Source of the DNA: Tetracladium setigerum
Lineage: Eukaryota > Ascomycota > Leotiomycetes > Helotiales
Direction of reading: 5' to 3'
DNA length: 64,000 nt
Assembly (NCBI GenBank): GCA_031472005.1
Contig: PZJY01000008.1
Span: 1-64,000, forward strand
Every line of letters begins with the position of its first letter. The stretch's first letter is position 1. This document shows, piece after piece, positions 46,593 to 57,716 of the stretch. The position numbers and the translations under genes are program-made. The notes below the pieces were generated by a model that was not told the DNA's origin, ran no database searches, and worked only from the letters and a program-made list of their open reading frames with translations.

Positions 46593-49500
46593 CTAAGATT
46601 GGTATTGTCTAAGTTCGTTAATAGATCCGTAGATTCCATCAGAACGTCTAATCTCAATCCAACGCAAGGTAGCCATTAATAGGTTCATTAATTTTGCTTC
46701 ATATGTTATGTCGTCCTTGAGGCCACTGGCTAGCTCGACTAAATGTGGAACAACCTGTTCCTGGAAACCGACGTCGGACCAAGTTCTATTCGAGTAAGAG
46801 ATAGCGCTGAAGATATCAACCGCAGCAGCATTCCATGCGACATTTTCTCTTAAGCTCAGTCGTTCTCTCGCCCACCATTGTACCATGGAATGCATATTGT
46901 AACCCCCGTCAGTGGTACGTCCGATCAGGGCATACGTGCTTAGTAGAGACGCAGCATTTGTAAAGTGAGACGGATCCCATTCTCCATTTGTGGTTGCAGA
47001 AAGAAGGAGGTCCAGGAGCTGAACTCTCTGGGAGTCAAGGAAATAAACTAGCTGAGTCCCTTGTGAGGTTCCGCCGTCTCGCAAAGCGGCCCAGAAACTC
47101 CATAGCCCTGCTTCTGGGTTCAAGTCCATAGAGAGTCCGCGGAGCAAGTATCCCGAGAAATTTAGCCCTAATGCTAAGATGGCCAGGCTGAGTCCACTGA
47201 CTGTGAGATAAAAAAGTCGTAACCGAGGCATTGCGTCTTCTTCAAGCAAAATAAGCACCACGATAAGCAGCCCGAGACATAAAGTTGGAGTCACAACTGC
47301 GAGAAGAATCTTACCCAAGACCCAAGCGAGACTGGCAAAGCTATAATACTGGCGAAAGACCTCGACTTGTTCCTTAATTGATTTGTCGATGGTTTTAAAT
47401 CGAGTTTTGTCCCTAGCTTTGATTGCAGACTTTAGGTCTTCCAAGCGCAGCAGAGCCTGGGTCCTTGATTCGGCTCCATGAGTAAACTTGCGTATTTTCG
47501 CCCATTTGATAAAATAAATGGTGAACAGCCCGTAAAAGACTAGGGCTAGTAGGACGTAAAACCATATGTCATCTAGGACCAAAGGCTCCAGCACGCAGTC
47601 TCGAAAAGCCACACGTAAAGGCCACCAAGCAAAGACAAAGTAAAACCCGCACCAATAACGAGATGGAAGTCGTTAGGGGGGTCGTTCAATATTTCCGGAT
47701 GTTCGACCCTTCGGCGCTGCGTTAAGTTTTCAGACCAAGTTGCACATAAGTAAAGAAATAGGCAAGATGTAATGAGAAAGCCGAGAGCCGTGAATATCAT
47801 AATACGCTGCTGCGTTCTGATTCTGAAGTGGCCTAAAGGTCTGTAGTCCGTGTTGTTAAAGAGGAACCTCGTGAAAATCACGGGGCAGACAAATGCGGCT
47901 AAGGCTTCGAGGAATCTGACGAACGCTGTTAACTTCGGCATTACCAAGGCCCGTCTAATCTGGTTTCCAAAACTCCCCTCGAGAAACAGACGGTCATGAA
48001 TATTGGCACGATTCAAGCAGGCAAGCAGAAGTAGCAATCCAGCAGATGTCGGGTTGCTCTTATAAACAGCGCTGAAGGATGTTTCCCAGACCGTCATGAT
48101 TGTGTGCTGATAGTCGTCTAACTCTGCTGCTGGCCGTGTGCTGAGCAATGCCACGCTATTCATTTCATAGCGACGCAGGTATACCGAAAAGTCTTCCTGC
48201 ATCTGAGAGTTTTGGGAAAAGTGTGAGCCAGCGAGGTCAACGGCGAGGGCAAGGCATCCCATCTTCGTGACGATCTCAGTAGCGTATTTCACTTGCTTTG
48301 GTAGCCTCTTGTTGGAAACGGTTGATGATGGATCAAGGGCCCCTGTTGAAGATGCGCCTCGGAAGAGAAGTTGCAACGCTTCTTGCTTCGTAAGGGTTGA
48401 AACATTCAGCGATATGTCCACCAACTTTCCAACTAGCTGTTTCTGGCTTGTTATTATGACAGTGCCGTGCTTCCGCGAGGGATGAGGTCTTTCACCCACG
48501 AGAGGTTGTCGGCGTTGTCGAAAACAACCAACCACCTACGACGTTTCCCGGAGGAGCTTTCAGCCAATCCAAAACCAATTTCACTACTTCGTCGTTCCTA
48601 ATGGATGATCCGGCCCCAATGCCGGCAAGGTAAGACGTTCGTTCAGAATCTTTAGGTCCAGGAGAACGCGCCAGCTTAAGCACCTCAGATATGGCCCTAA
48701 AGCTACTCAGAGCAGTATGCGGCGTTTCTGCGTTGATCCAAAAGATAGCGGCGTATCTGTTGTGATGATTGTGCAAATATTGCAGTACCAGTTGAGACTT
48801 TCCTGTACCTCCGAGGCCCATAGTGCCACCGAGCGCGGTCGGTCCTGATACTCACTGGGTATTCGAAGATACTTTTCAAGCCGAGATGATAGTTTAAACC
48901 TTTCCGTAAATGTCGCAACTCGTCTAGGACGATCATTGAATAATGGTATGTCATCTAGCCCAGGCCAAAAACCATTTTCAGTTGTTGCAATACTTCTAGA
49001 TGGGTCTCATACCTTCAGGTACTATCGGCACTTCGAGGACGAGCTCCCGAATTCGCGCTACAACGAGTTGATAATTTCCGTCTTCTGGATTAGAGAACTT
49101 GTTTAGCATCGTGTGAGATGTTCCAAGTCCCCACTTCGGATGCCCGTCGATACATGCGGACTTTGGAGGTACCAGCTTCAGCAATTAGCATCGTATAACC
49201 GTATAAATTAAGACAACCTACAAGCTTGTTAATATATCCAGATATCCGGTATTTGCGAAGGGAACCGATCACTGGCGTTTTATGTAACTCGAAGAAGCAT
49301 CGGACTTTAAGGCTGTATTCCATAGCGTTTGAACTGAATCGGGAGACAGTGTCTTCAAAGTTCTCGCCAACTAAACTCTTTAAAAGGCTGCCCGAAGGCT
49401 CCCAACCTAGCAAACCTGCAATTTTGGTCATGATTTTGGCGTAGCTTACATATGGCGTGCCTCCTAACGGCGCACCAAGAAAGACAACGCCCGTCGTTGA

Positions 49501-50240
49501 GAGAAGGACAGGCTTGAAGCGACCTGCGACTTGATCCGCCCTATTAAGAGCCTATACAGAGCGACATAAGTCCACATCCCAATATCGCTAGGAAATGGTA
49601 AAAGGGCTGACCTACCTCTACAACGAGCAAGCCGCCATAGCTTGACCCAATAAACACTAACGGCTCCAAATCCTGGCCATTCTGAGGACGGGTGTTAGTA
49701 AAGTTTGCGAGATCCTGAATAGAAGCACCTGCTTTCTTCAGAAGATTATCCGTCAGAACGGTGAGAAAGGTCTCCGCGAGGGAAAACAGTCGTTGATTAG
49801 GGGCGTTACTAAGCCATTTCGAATCATAATGAAAAGTCCATATTCTCGCATCGGGTATAATAGAGGGCAGCATATTTTCATCTTCCAGCCAATTGACATT
49901 CACAGTCACTGTCTCACCGTTTATATCAATTTCTTTGTAGGCTATCCATGTCTTTGGCGAAGTTGTGTCGAGTCCATGTACAGCGATAACACTACTATCA
50001 TTACCTAGGAGTCTGAATCATTGAGGTGGAGCCTTACTTTACTCGGTGCTCAGGCTCAGACTCATTTTTGGGATAGATTTGTGTCAGATGGGCACCTGTC
50101 GAGATAGGTAGATCCTGCTAACCAGTGAGAATTGATAACCATCACAAGTTCATACAGACAGGATATCTTACGTTCAGTGAGAATAACCAGCCAAACATCA
50201 GCGCTAGTGTTAGTATTACAGACGCCCCTGAAATTAGCAT
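46593..50240 (-). CDS. Fungal NLR: alpha/beta-hydrolase, NB-ARC and membrane segments; frameshifted
   Basis: Minus-strand exons: 50172-50240 (hydrophobic MLISGASVILTLALMFGWLF), from 50114 (LTQIYPKNESEPEH), 49616 to about 50020, 49222-49551, 49013-49175, and 46593-48954. The exon joint near 50030 is unresolved. N-terminal domain: an alpha/beta-hydrolase with IAVHGLDTTSPKTW, the nucleophile elbow FIGSSYGGLLVVE, and catalytic His in GLGTSHTMLNKFSNPEDGNY, as in lipase-like effector domains of fungal NLRs. NB-ARC: P-loop GLGGTGKSQLVLQYL, Walker-B-like WLVVFDNADNLSW, GTVIITSQ. Then, before the winged-helix-like LLSTYALIGR and MHSMVQWWARERLS, come about six membrane spans (47110-47870). Single-base breaks occur at 48817-48819, 48547-48549, 48473 and about 47608. 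Expected role: ligand-gated, hydrolase-mediated immune or cell-death response, possibly membrane-bound. Confidence 0.65.
47110..47870 (-). other. Polytopic membrane insertion inside the NLR
   Basis: Hydrophobic spans seen in coding order: IMIFTALGFLITSCLFLYLC, FHLVIGAGFTLSLLGGLYVW, FYVLLALVFYGLFTIYFI, ILLAVVTPTLCLGLLIVVLI and LFYLTVSGLSLAILALGL, plus a weaker one before the first. Between the third and fourth is a charged helical linker (about 55 residues, KSAIKARDKTRFKTIDKSIK). The block lies between the NB-ARC helical part and the terminal winged-helix-like part. Confidence 0.65.
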
Positions 50241-50658
50241 TGTCTTGCTTGTGCGGGGACCGCCTGTTCGACGTAAAGGGCGGCGTGCGGTGCCAGATCT
50301 GTGCCAAGACGCTGTCTGTCATTAGGCAGGCGAGGCGAGCTTACTGCCGGGTGGTTCCGTACTTCTGCCATCCTTCAATAGTATTGTGAAGCTTTCCCAC
50401 CTCGTACTCGAGTTACCTTAATGCTACAATATGGTTGAGAACAAAGACGCGGAAATCCGAGTCAAGCTGAGCTGAACCCCGCTCCCGCTAAATAGAGAAT
50501 TTCTCTGCAATTATTCGTGCCTGAGGATTTCGCTCTTAACCTTAGCTTTTAACTTCAGGCACGAAAACTCTGCAGACCAGAACACTTCTTGCTCTCTGCA
50601 CTGGCAGCAATTTGGCTGCTTGAGATCATTTATTTATGTATTGCCGTCAATTTCTGAT
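50241..50658. other. Upstream region between divergent genes
   Basis: Holds the promoters of the minus-strand NLR and the plus-strand two-TM gene. No site is named. The short phrase TTCAGGCACGAA / TTCGTGCCTGA near 50512-50568 forms an inverted repeat of about 11 bases. Confidence 0.4.
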
Positions 50659-51597
50659 ATGGAGCTACGCCTGCCGCCTTTCCAGCTTTCGGTCGAGCTC
50701 AACAAAGATCTGACTGTTGCGCAGACCCCCGAGGCCGGCATGAGCCTTGTTCGAGCAGATGCAACTTCAGCAGGATTGCCAGATCGACCTGGAGTGGACC
50801 TGAGTGGGACTTCTATTCAGGCTACCCTATCCTCCGACCTCCTCACACCAGATCTCGATCGCATGGTGCCGTATCTTTGGCTCGTCTCTACGCCGCGGTG
50901 TTCCCATATCCTCCCGCTTCACCGTCAAATTGTCCGCGGACGAACCATTGTGACATGCGAGACTCCTGCTTTGCACCTTGTATGGTACCACGATCGGATA
51001 TTCATCAAACCATTACCGGCGTACCTCCTCTCGTATTCCTTCTGGTCGTATTGCATCGTTAAAGACATATTTTCAGGAAAGGGCGGCGAGCGAGGCGGAC
51101 ATCTTCCTGCAGCCCTCGGATTATTACGTACCTACACATACTTGATCAAATACCCAGCAGACTTCAAGTTGGCGCAAGGGCACGACCTGTTGCCCGCGAA
51201 CTTATCGTACGTGGAGTTCTCGGCCTTTATCAAAGTCTTCGAAGTCACCACAGATGCAGACGTCGCCCCTCGATATACTTATGGCGAGCTGCGGCTGAGC
51301 CGGCTGAACTTCTACACACCTATTTTATTGTTCCCTCGATTGACGTACCACCATATGAGACCTCAATGGAACGATTTCTTCGGCAATCTACTAGCACCGC
51401 TGCTCTCGGTCTTCGCCATCCTCTCCATTATCTTGGGTGCAATGCAGGTTGAAATCGGGGTGCAGGCGCTGACTGAACACAATGGTCAATGGGCCACTTT
51501 TTCTAAAGTTTCGAGGTGGTTTTCCGTCCTCAGTTTGATATTTGCAGCAGTCGTAATTTGTTTCTTTCTATTATATAACATTCTTCATTATTCATGA
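50659..51597 (+). CDS. Fungal protein with two C-terminal TMs (DUF6601-like)
   Basis: A single-exon gene of 312 residues. The ATG at 50659 (MELRLPPFQLSVEL) is chosen over upstream non-ATG codons. After a variable N-terminus it reads LLTPDLDRMVPYLWLVSTP, HILPLHRQIVRGRTIVTCE, PALHLVWYHDRIFIKPLP, LGLLRTYTYLIKYPADFKLA, FSAFIKVF and YTYGELRLSRLNFY. This chain of motifs is one I recall from a widespread fungal family of unknown function, annotated I believe as DUF6601. Two TMs end the protein (LLAPLLSVFAILSIILGAMQ; VLSLIFAAVVICFFLLY). It is divergent from the NLR. These proteins have no established function. Confidence 0.7.
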   Translation: MELRLPPFQLSVELNKDLTVAQTPEAGMSLVRADATSAGLPDRPGVDLSGTSIQATLSSDLLTPDLDRMVPYLWLVSTPRCSHILPLHRQIVRGRTIVTCETPALHLVWYHDRIFIKPLPAYLLSYSFWSYCIVKDIFSGKGGERGGHLPAALGLLRTYTYLIKYPADFKLAQGHDLLPANLSYVEFSAFIKVFEVTTDADVAPRYTYGELRLSRLNFYTPILLFPRLTYHHMRPQWNDFFGNLLAPLLSVFAILSIILGAMQVEIGVQALTEHNGQWATFSKVSRWFSVLSLIFAAVVICFFLLYNILHYS

Positions 51598-52697
51598 GAC
51601 GTCGTTTGCGCTTGGCATTCTATGGACTAAACGCGGAGGTAGGAAAGAAAAGAAAGCAAGCAAATCTGCCGTGGTCTGAGAAAGCCACTGGAATCTCTAA
51701 GGTTAGGATTCAGGTTTAACAATTAGCTGCACTTCGCAGGCACGTCGGTTTAGAGGTCAGTTTGGGGTGCGATGCCGGCCAATGCCAAGGCTACTAATTT
51801 CTTTCCTCATTGTCCGGCTCTGGCACTGGGTTACTCCAAGTTATACTTAGTAAAGTTTTCCATATTTTGCCGTTCTGCATATGGTTTCTATAAGTATTAA
51901 AAAGTATATAGTTAAATATTATAAGCGAGCTCTACTTCTGAATGCTCGTGGCTATATGTAATCATCACTATCTACTCGCAAGTAAACAGATCGGTGTCGC
52001 GATTTATAAACTCTGCTAACTGAAGAGAGGCCGAAGTATTAGGAGTATATATTGTCTCTGAAACGTTATATTATATTCTGTTGACTTGTGTCAATATTAT
52101 CAGGCGGTAATGGTATTATGGTAGAAGAAATCTAAAATATGTATTGTATTCGCAATTTAGAGTTTCAAAGGTCCCAAAATTCGAGACACGGAATGTCTAA
52201 GTTCGTTGATAGGTCCGCAGATTCCATCAGAACGTCTCGACTCGATCATGGTGGGGTAATTAGTATGCTTGATTTCTTTGTCCAGGGTGACACTGCTGCG
52301 GCTCACATGGTTATTAATGCCACTTCTATTAGTATATACGAAGATGCTGTTCAACGGGCTTTTGAGAAAGTCTTTTTGCTGAGTTCTGGCCATTTCAATA
52401 AAGAAAGCCATTTACCATCACAAACTTCGTCTGCATCTTACAGGATTAACTCAAGACTAAAAACAGTCGTAATTGCAGTGCGATCGCACCTGCGTCTGTG
52501 AGTTATTTGGGGGAACACTACTCCATACCAATAAAATATGCATAACTTACTCCCATTCCAGACTTCTAACTAATGGGTTCTAATTGTAACAAAAGTCGGC
52601 AATAGTATCAGACTGAAGAAGTTGCAAAAAAATGTAGAAAGGCAAGGAGAGATAATTTTTCGAACAGGACAGAAATAGTGGTTACTTTCATGTCAAG
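51598..52697. other. Intergenic with a duplicated NLR tail fragment
   Basis: No gene recognised. 52193-52250 (minus strand) encodes SRRSDGICGPINELR, a copy of the last coding bases of the NLR at about 46603-46660, so part of that gene was duplicated here. The remainder is partly AT-rich. Confidence 0.5.
52193..52250 (-). repeat. Duplicated fragment of the NLR 3' end
   Basis: TGTCTAAGTTCGTTGATAGG and the following AGATTCCATCAGAACGTCT match 46608-46652 (TGTCTAAGTTCGTTAATAGA; AGATTCCATCAGAACGTCT) with a few transition differences. On the minus strand both give RRSDGIxGxINELR. Confidence 0.75.
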
Positions 52698-54769
52698 TTA
52701 AATTATAATTAACTTACTACACTTATTTTCTTCCCACGCCTCACCTCTCATAATTCCGTGAATATAAGCATCCCCCACAAGCCGCCACATCCCCATCCTA
52801 GCCTCCTTCCTCAAAACCAAAGGAATACTAGAACCCTCACATAGCATAACACTATCACCAACTCTTGTCTCCCCGCCACCAAGCCTAACCCACCTCTCTT
52901 CAACTTAACCATCCTCCTCCCTAACGAACACCTCGCTTGAATCTCAAACAACAGAAACGGCTTATTCATCAAAAAATGCTCTACACCAGTAAAAGCAGCA
53001 TAAAGCAACCCAAACGGAAACCTCGTGCTCTTTTCCCAAATATTCAATTCTACATTGACGCGAGGTGACGAGTGTAACTCCCCTGTAGAAACAGTTTGCC
53101 AAAACACTTCATGAGCAGTTTTATTAGTTATATAAGAGTCTTTGGAGTATATGTTTGCGAGCTTTTGCCAGGCGATAAAGACTTTTCTTGCGTGCAGGAG
53201 GGTGGAGAAACATTTGATCCAATCTCGAACGATGCTGACGGTTGAGTAGACGCTGTTTGGTACCTGGACGCCCTCGAATATAGGACCGACTTCGACGACG
53301 GTATCGAATAGATATCCTTCAAGCTCCAGTGTGTTCCGCTCGCTCGAAATCTTGGGCGAATATGTTGAGTTGAGAGTAGTGCAGAACCGGGATTTTTGTC
53401 CTGCATCCCTAACTTCTGCCCCTGCGAGTGATAAGGCTCCATGGCCCCAGGAGTAAGTCAAAGTGGACTTGGGGAAATACTCCAGTCTGGAACCCAAGAT
53501 GGGAGATCCTGAATGCTGGATTTTGCTGATACCGGAGGTCGGCTAAGAATGTCTAAGGATCTGTCTTGATGGAGGATTTGAATAGCCAGTTCACGGTAAA
53601 CAGCAGCTGCATCATCTCGATAGCTAATACGGACCGAAGAAGGTTCGTCGAAAAGCCCACAAAATGAGTAAACCTTGTCTCTCGGTTCCGTGGCCATGCA
53701 ACGTTGATGCCTTAAAAGCACCCCGTAAATACTATTGCCCCCTCGCTGGTAGAGCTTCCTCTCCTCTGCAATTGCGGAGATGTGTTCTAAAGTTACAATG
53801 AACGCCAAAGGAAAATCGTGCTGGGACATAAATCTCAAAGCCCGAGTCAAATCATCCCAGTCATACTGAGATGAACCCCAGAAAATGGTGGCACGGGAGG
53901 CTACAACAACTTCTTGAACTACCCAGGCTCTTTGAAACCAAGGCATTCGAAGCATTCCGATTAGTTCGAAATAGAACTTGGCGTCGAAGGGCGCCGAAAT
54001 ACGGTCAAGCCTTCCATCGACATTCAAAACCTAAAACAAAAGGTTTCAGCACTATCCAAGAGTGAAGATGGAATATTTTATAAGCCGAGAAGGCTTACCC
54101 GGACTCGAGGACAATGGTTCAGATCCACGCGTCGTCTCAGTACAGCCAACCCAAACTTCAACGTCAACTGTGCAAACCAAGAAATATCCTGCGAAGTTTT
54201 CTCATTGGCATCACCAAGCCAGATGAGTGTTCTCTGGGCTTGTGAGTATATTGAGCGCATAAGCTTGACCTGATTTTCTCTTTCAGCAACATCAGATTGA
54301 TTAATACAGACTGCATCAGCCCAGAGAAACCTAGGCGTATCAGAAAATCGCATGCTCCGAAGAGCTGTTTCCAGAGTCTTAGGTACAAGAAGTTGTTGTC
54401 CACTGCAGATAATGTTGGTGCGGTCATTTGGGTCGCCCCAGCAGTATGATAGAGCTTCATAGTTTAGATCTGGGGACAATGGTACCACTTTTAATTTGGA
54501 TTTGATTGGAAGAGAGCTATGGCTGGGAAGAAGCTCCAGTAAACGAATGTGATGGCGGTTGGTGTCTGGAGAGGTGCGCGGTAACAAGGTATACTGAAAA
54601 GTAGAGGCACTCTGCAGTCTGAAGCCTCTTGGTGGACAAGAGGGGGCTTGAAATTGTGGCGAGCATCGCAAACTGAGCACGAGGTGGGGCTTTCTGCTCC
54701 GAGGGCAAGTGAAGGCAATGCTGCGAAAAAGTAGCATCTGCGACAAACGTGATAGTTTGGAGTTTCCAC
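52698..54769 (-). CDS. HET-domain protein, 6-type, with apparent frameshifts
   Basis: Minus-strand exons: up to 54769 down to 54638, 54099-54593 and 54030 down to about 52698 (introns 44 and 68 bases). The N-terminus has HVCRRCYFFAALPSL and SCSVCDARHNF (Cys pairs); no ATG was found, so the start is unresolved. The first intron joins the HET lead-in YTLLPRTSPDTNRHHIRLLE. HET domain: LNYEALSYCWGDPNDRTNII, RFLWADAVCINQSDVAEREN, SIYSQAQRTLIWLGDANEKT. Then MPWFQRAWVVQEVVVAS, EPRDKVYSFCGLF and DLPSWVPDWS. The frame breaks near 53455-53465 (before TYSWGHGALSLAG) and at the four-C run 52871-52874. With one base added there the family-typical end ETRVGDSVMLCEG, IPLVLR, WRLVGDAYIHGIMRGEAW appears, ending at 52698. 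An allorecognition cell-death role is inferred from the domain. Confidence 0.7.
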
Positions 54770-56180
54770 AGCAAATCTCTACCCTTTGTGATATAAATAG
54801 TGATACAAGTGCCTTTAACAAAAAGCGAGTCTTTTCCTCAGATATGCTTAGTCATGCTGACACGTGACGGAAAGTAATCTAAGATACGGAGTAGAGGCTG
54901 GCAAAGTCGAACTCCCACCTGTGCGTGGTGCCGGCTACAGACCTGTATTTACCTAGGTAGTATGCAGAGCTACCGGGAGACAAGCGCATTTAGCTAGAGC
55001 TGGTGAGGTTGTGCTGTGGTGGGGACTCTAGTCGTAATGCCACGATGGCCTTATTCAGAACAGAGGACTGCCAGCAAACTGGATATCAAAACCATCAGAC
55101 CATTCAATTCCCTGCCTCGCAAGCAGGTACGATACTCAGATCTATGCTACTGGTAGCCCAGGGAACAATGCCCGCATTGGATGGACAGTACACTTCTGGG
55201 GTGAGGTTGCAAAGTTTTCACCGACCGTCGGGCTGGGAGGGTGTGCGCCCTCGTCTCGACGGCAGTATTCAGCGAAGGGCGAACGTAGTTGGGAGGGCTC
55301 GATAGGGAAAAGAAGCAGGGCAGTTGTTAAAGAAGGAAGAAGCCAGGGTTTGGAGCGCTGCAGGAGTAGGTATGGCGATAGAGGGTACACAGTCAGAGGG
55401 AACAGTCTGATGGCACAACAACGGTTGGCCCAAGAAGACTATGTAGAGGCAGGCCCGAGCACGAATCCGCGGGAGTACCTTACATTCCTATCACGAAATG
55501 CGAACTTACAGCATATATGGCAGGAAGGCTAGGACTTTGGTGGAGGCCGGGGCATGTGCGGTGCCAACAGCAGGCTAGTGGATTGAGTATATCAGAGCAA
55601 TATAAGGATACCAAGGATATTTATTGTAGATTAGCGCTCTGCCGACCGTGGTCCTCAAGACCTTCGTCACTAAGTTGCGAGGATAGTCTCCGTCCGTCTA
55701 TGGATCCTCATCGTCGCAAGTGGCTCTCGGGAGCACATGTCAGATCTCCATAGGACATGCGAAGATTGTACGAACATATTGATGCCTCAAATAAAAATTG
55801 GGAGCGCGATCTCTAGGCCGCGGTTATTGCAGCCGTCCTATGTTTCCAATCTGAGACTGCTAGGATTTACCCTAGCTCCTCCGCCTCCTTCTATCGTACT
55901 TAATTCCTGTGTGTTGATACTAAGCTGGCCACGCTGGGTAGCGTGTATGGGTGCGGCCAAGCCTCTTGTGCGCGTTTTTTGTATCAGATTAAGCATAGCC
56001 TTTGAGAAACCCACAAGACCTATAGTGAGTGGGAGAAGCTGGCCAGTCGAGGTAATATTATAAACTCCAGAGATTGAGTTCCAGTAGAGAGTAAGTTCGA
56101 TTGCTAATATTATATAGGCCGTTGCAACAGAAAATATGATTGACCGGTATCTAAAGGATACATTAGCGGGTAAATCACTT
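54770..56180. other. 1.4 kb without a recognised gene
   Basis: Normal GC content, several short open frames on both strands, none recognisable. Upstream exons of the HET gene should lie at its left edge. Confidence 0.4.
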
Positions 56181-56945
56181 CTACCACTGCTTGGTGCTAT
56201 AATAACCCTTACCCGTCGGATCTGTACCCCGGCTTAAACCAGCGAATTGGCTCTGGATTCCTACTAATTTCGTGAATGAGAAATGCTTCTTGGAGCTCAG
56301 TCCAGATGATGGTTGGCCATTGAAAAAGATTACACAGGGTAACCTGCGGAGTAAATCCCTTGTAGGCCTCCACCATTCACTAAAGGCGATAAAGGTGATT
56401 ATCGTGGTGAATGAAATAGCCACCACCTTGTAGAAAGTCCGTGCTCTGCCATATAGGTCAACTCGAGTGAAGAGAAATGATGACGTCTTGCATGATACAC
56501 GTTGGAAAGTATCAAGTCCCACAAACCAAAACCAGAGAGAATATCCCATGACGGCAAGTCCCAAAAGCATGCCAATGAAATAACGAAACCCCGAGAATCG
56601 AAAAGTTTGAGATCTGACATCGCTTATCCTATTAATCGCTCCACTGCCTACCATAATGTAAAGAAGTATAAGGATCTCGACACCGTATGTGATGTCCGAG
56701 CTTTGTATTGTGAGAACAAGCATGGCGATAAAAACGGCGAAGGAAAAAATGCTGTTGATAGCGTGATGTTCATGCGATGAGGCCGCTGAAAATCGAACTA
56801 TAATGAACGTGGAAAACCACTGCAAGTAAACACCAATTCGGAATCCTAGGCCATAGGCGTCAGAGTTGCCTATAAACCCACAGATCTCGGGCGTCGACCG
56901 TGAGTAAAATTGACCGTTGGGAGTTTTAACATCCAAAGCATCCAT
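56181..56945 (-). CDS. Polytopic fungal membrane protein, unknown
   Basis: A single-exon gene of 254 residues, ATG at 56943-56945. After a short lead (ICGFIGNSDAYGLGFRIGVY) it shows about seven hydrophobic segments: LQWFSTFIIVRF, INSIFSFAVFIAMLVLTI, VEILILLYIMVGSGAI, YFIGMLLGLAVMGYSLWFWF, and FYKVVAISFTTIITFIAF among them. The opening C-G-x2-D-x-YG-x-G-x-R-x-G-x-YLQW pattern recurs in uncharacterised fungal multi-pass membrane proteins. The tail is basic and Ser-rich. No transporter signature is visible. It lies between two HET genes on the same strand. Confidence 0.65.
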   Translation of the reverse strand: MDALDVKTPNGQFYSRSTPEICGFIGNSDAYGLGFRIGVYLQWFSTFIIVRFSAASSHEHHAINSIFSFAVFIAMLVLTIQSSDITYGVEILILLYIMVGSGAINRISDVRSQTFRFSGFRYFIGMLLGLAVMGYSLWFWFVGLDTFQRVSCKTSSFLFTRVDLYGRARTFYKVVAISFTTIITFIAFSEWWRPTRDLLRRLPCVIFFNGQPSSGLSSKKHFSFTKLVGIQSQFAGLSRGTDPTGKGYYSTKQW

Positions 56946-57716
56946 TTTACTTCGGCAGGTTTTGAATTCTAGAGACGGGATGGCTTTTCGAGGAGCGAGA
57001 GATGGGAGTCTTGGATTTCCTTTCGCTTTGTTTGGATATGAGAGTGAGGTCGGGTGCGACTGATATATAGTGACATACGTGTTGAAAAGGGAGTTTAGAA
57101 GTATACTATCAAGGTTAAGTGAGATGACAAAGGTCTAGATTGTAATCGGGCTCGTTCTTACGTGTTGAAACTACGAGCGAAATTGATAGACAAACTGATG
57201 GACTGATGGATTCCAAGGTGTAGATAGTGTAGTATGTTTAAGGATGATGGAGCAGAGTCAATAGAGAGGAGGGGTAATAAGCCTGTGCTAAACCTTAAGC
57301 CACAGATCTAACCAATCACTAAGCGGTGTTAAGCCGATCTCCTTTGACTTACACAACAAATTGTTTTCAGTTATAATCTTCTAAAATTTTATATTGTAAG
57401 GAAATCAGGTCAAATCACAGATTAAATGCTGAATTTGGATGTTGGCACAGAGGTGTCGGTGTTCTTCGTATTTGTTACATTGAAGTGAAATCTGAAACAT
57501 CCAAAATTACAAGAAAGCTATTTATAAACAGTGCCACGATAGTCGAACGCGCTAGTGCTGGATGCCAAATCCTCATCAGTGCAAACGATCCTCTTTCCAT
57601 CTTACTGCAAGCTTACCAATTTTATACGGCGCTCAAGGAAAAGAAAAAATTGACCTATGATACTGCTAAGTTAAACTGAAAAACGTAAAGACTCAAGCCA
57701 TGCCCGGCCGAAATAT
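56946..57716. other. Intergenic
   Basis: About 770 bases, no gene recognised; 5' flank of the membrane protein gene and 3' flank of the next HET gene (both on the minus strand). Confidence 0.4.
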
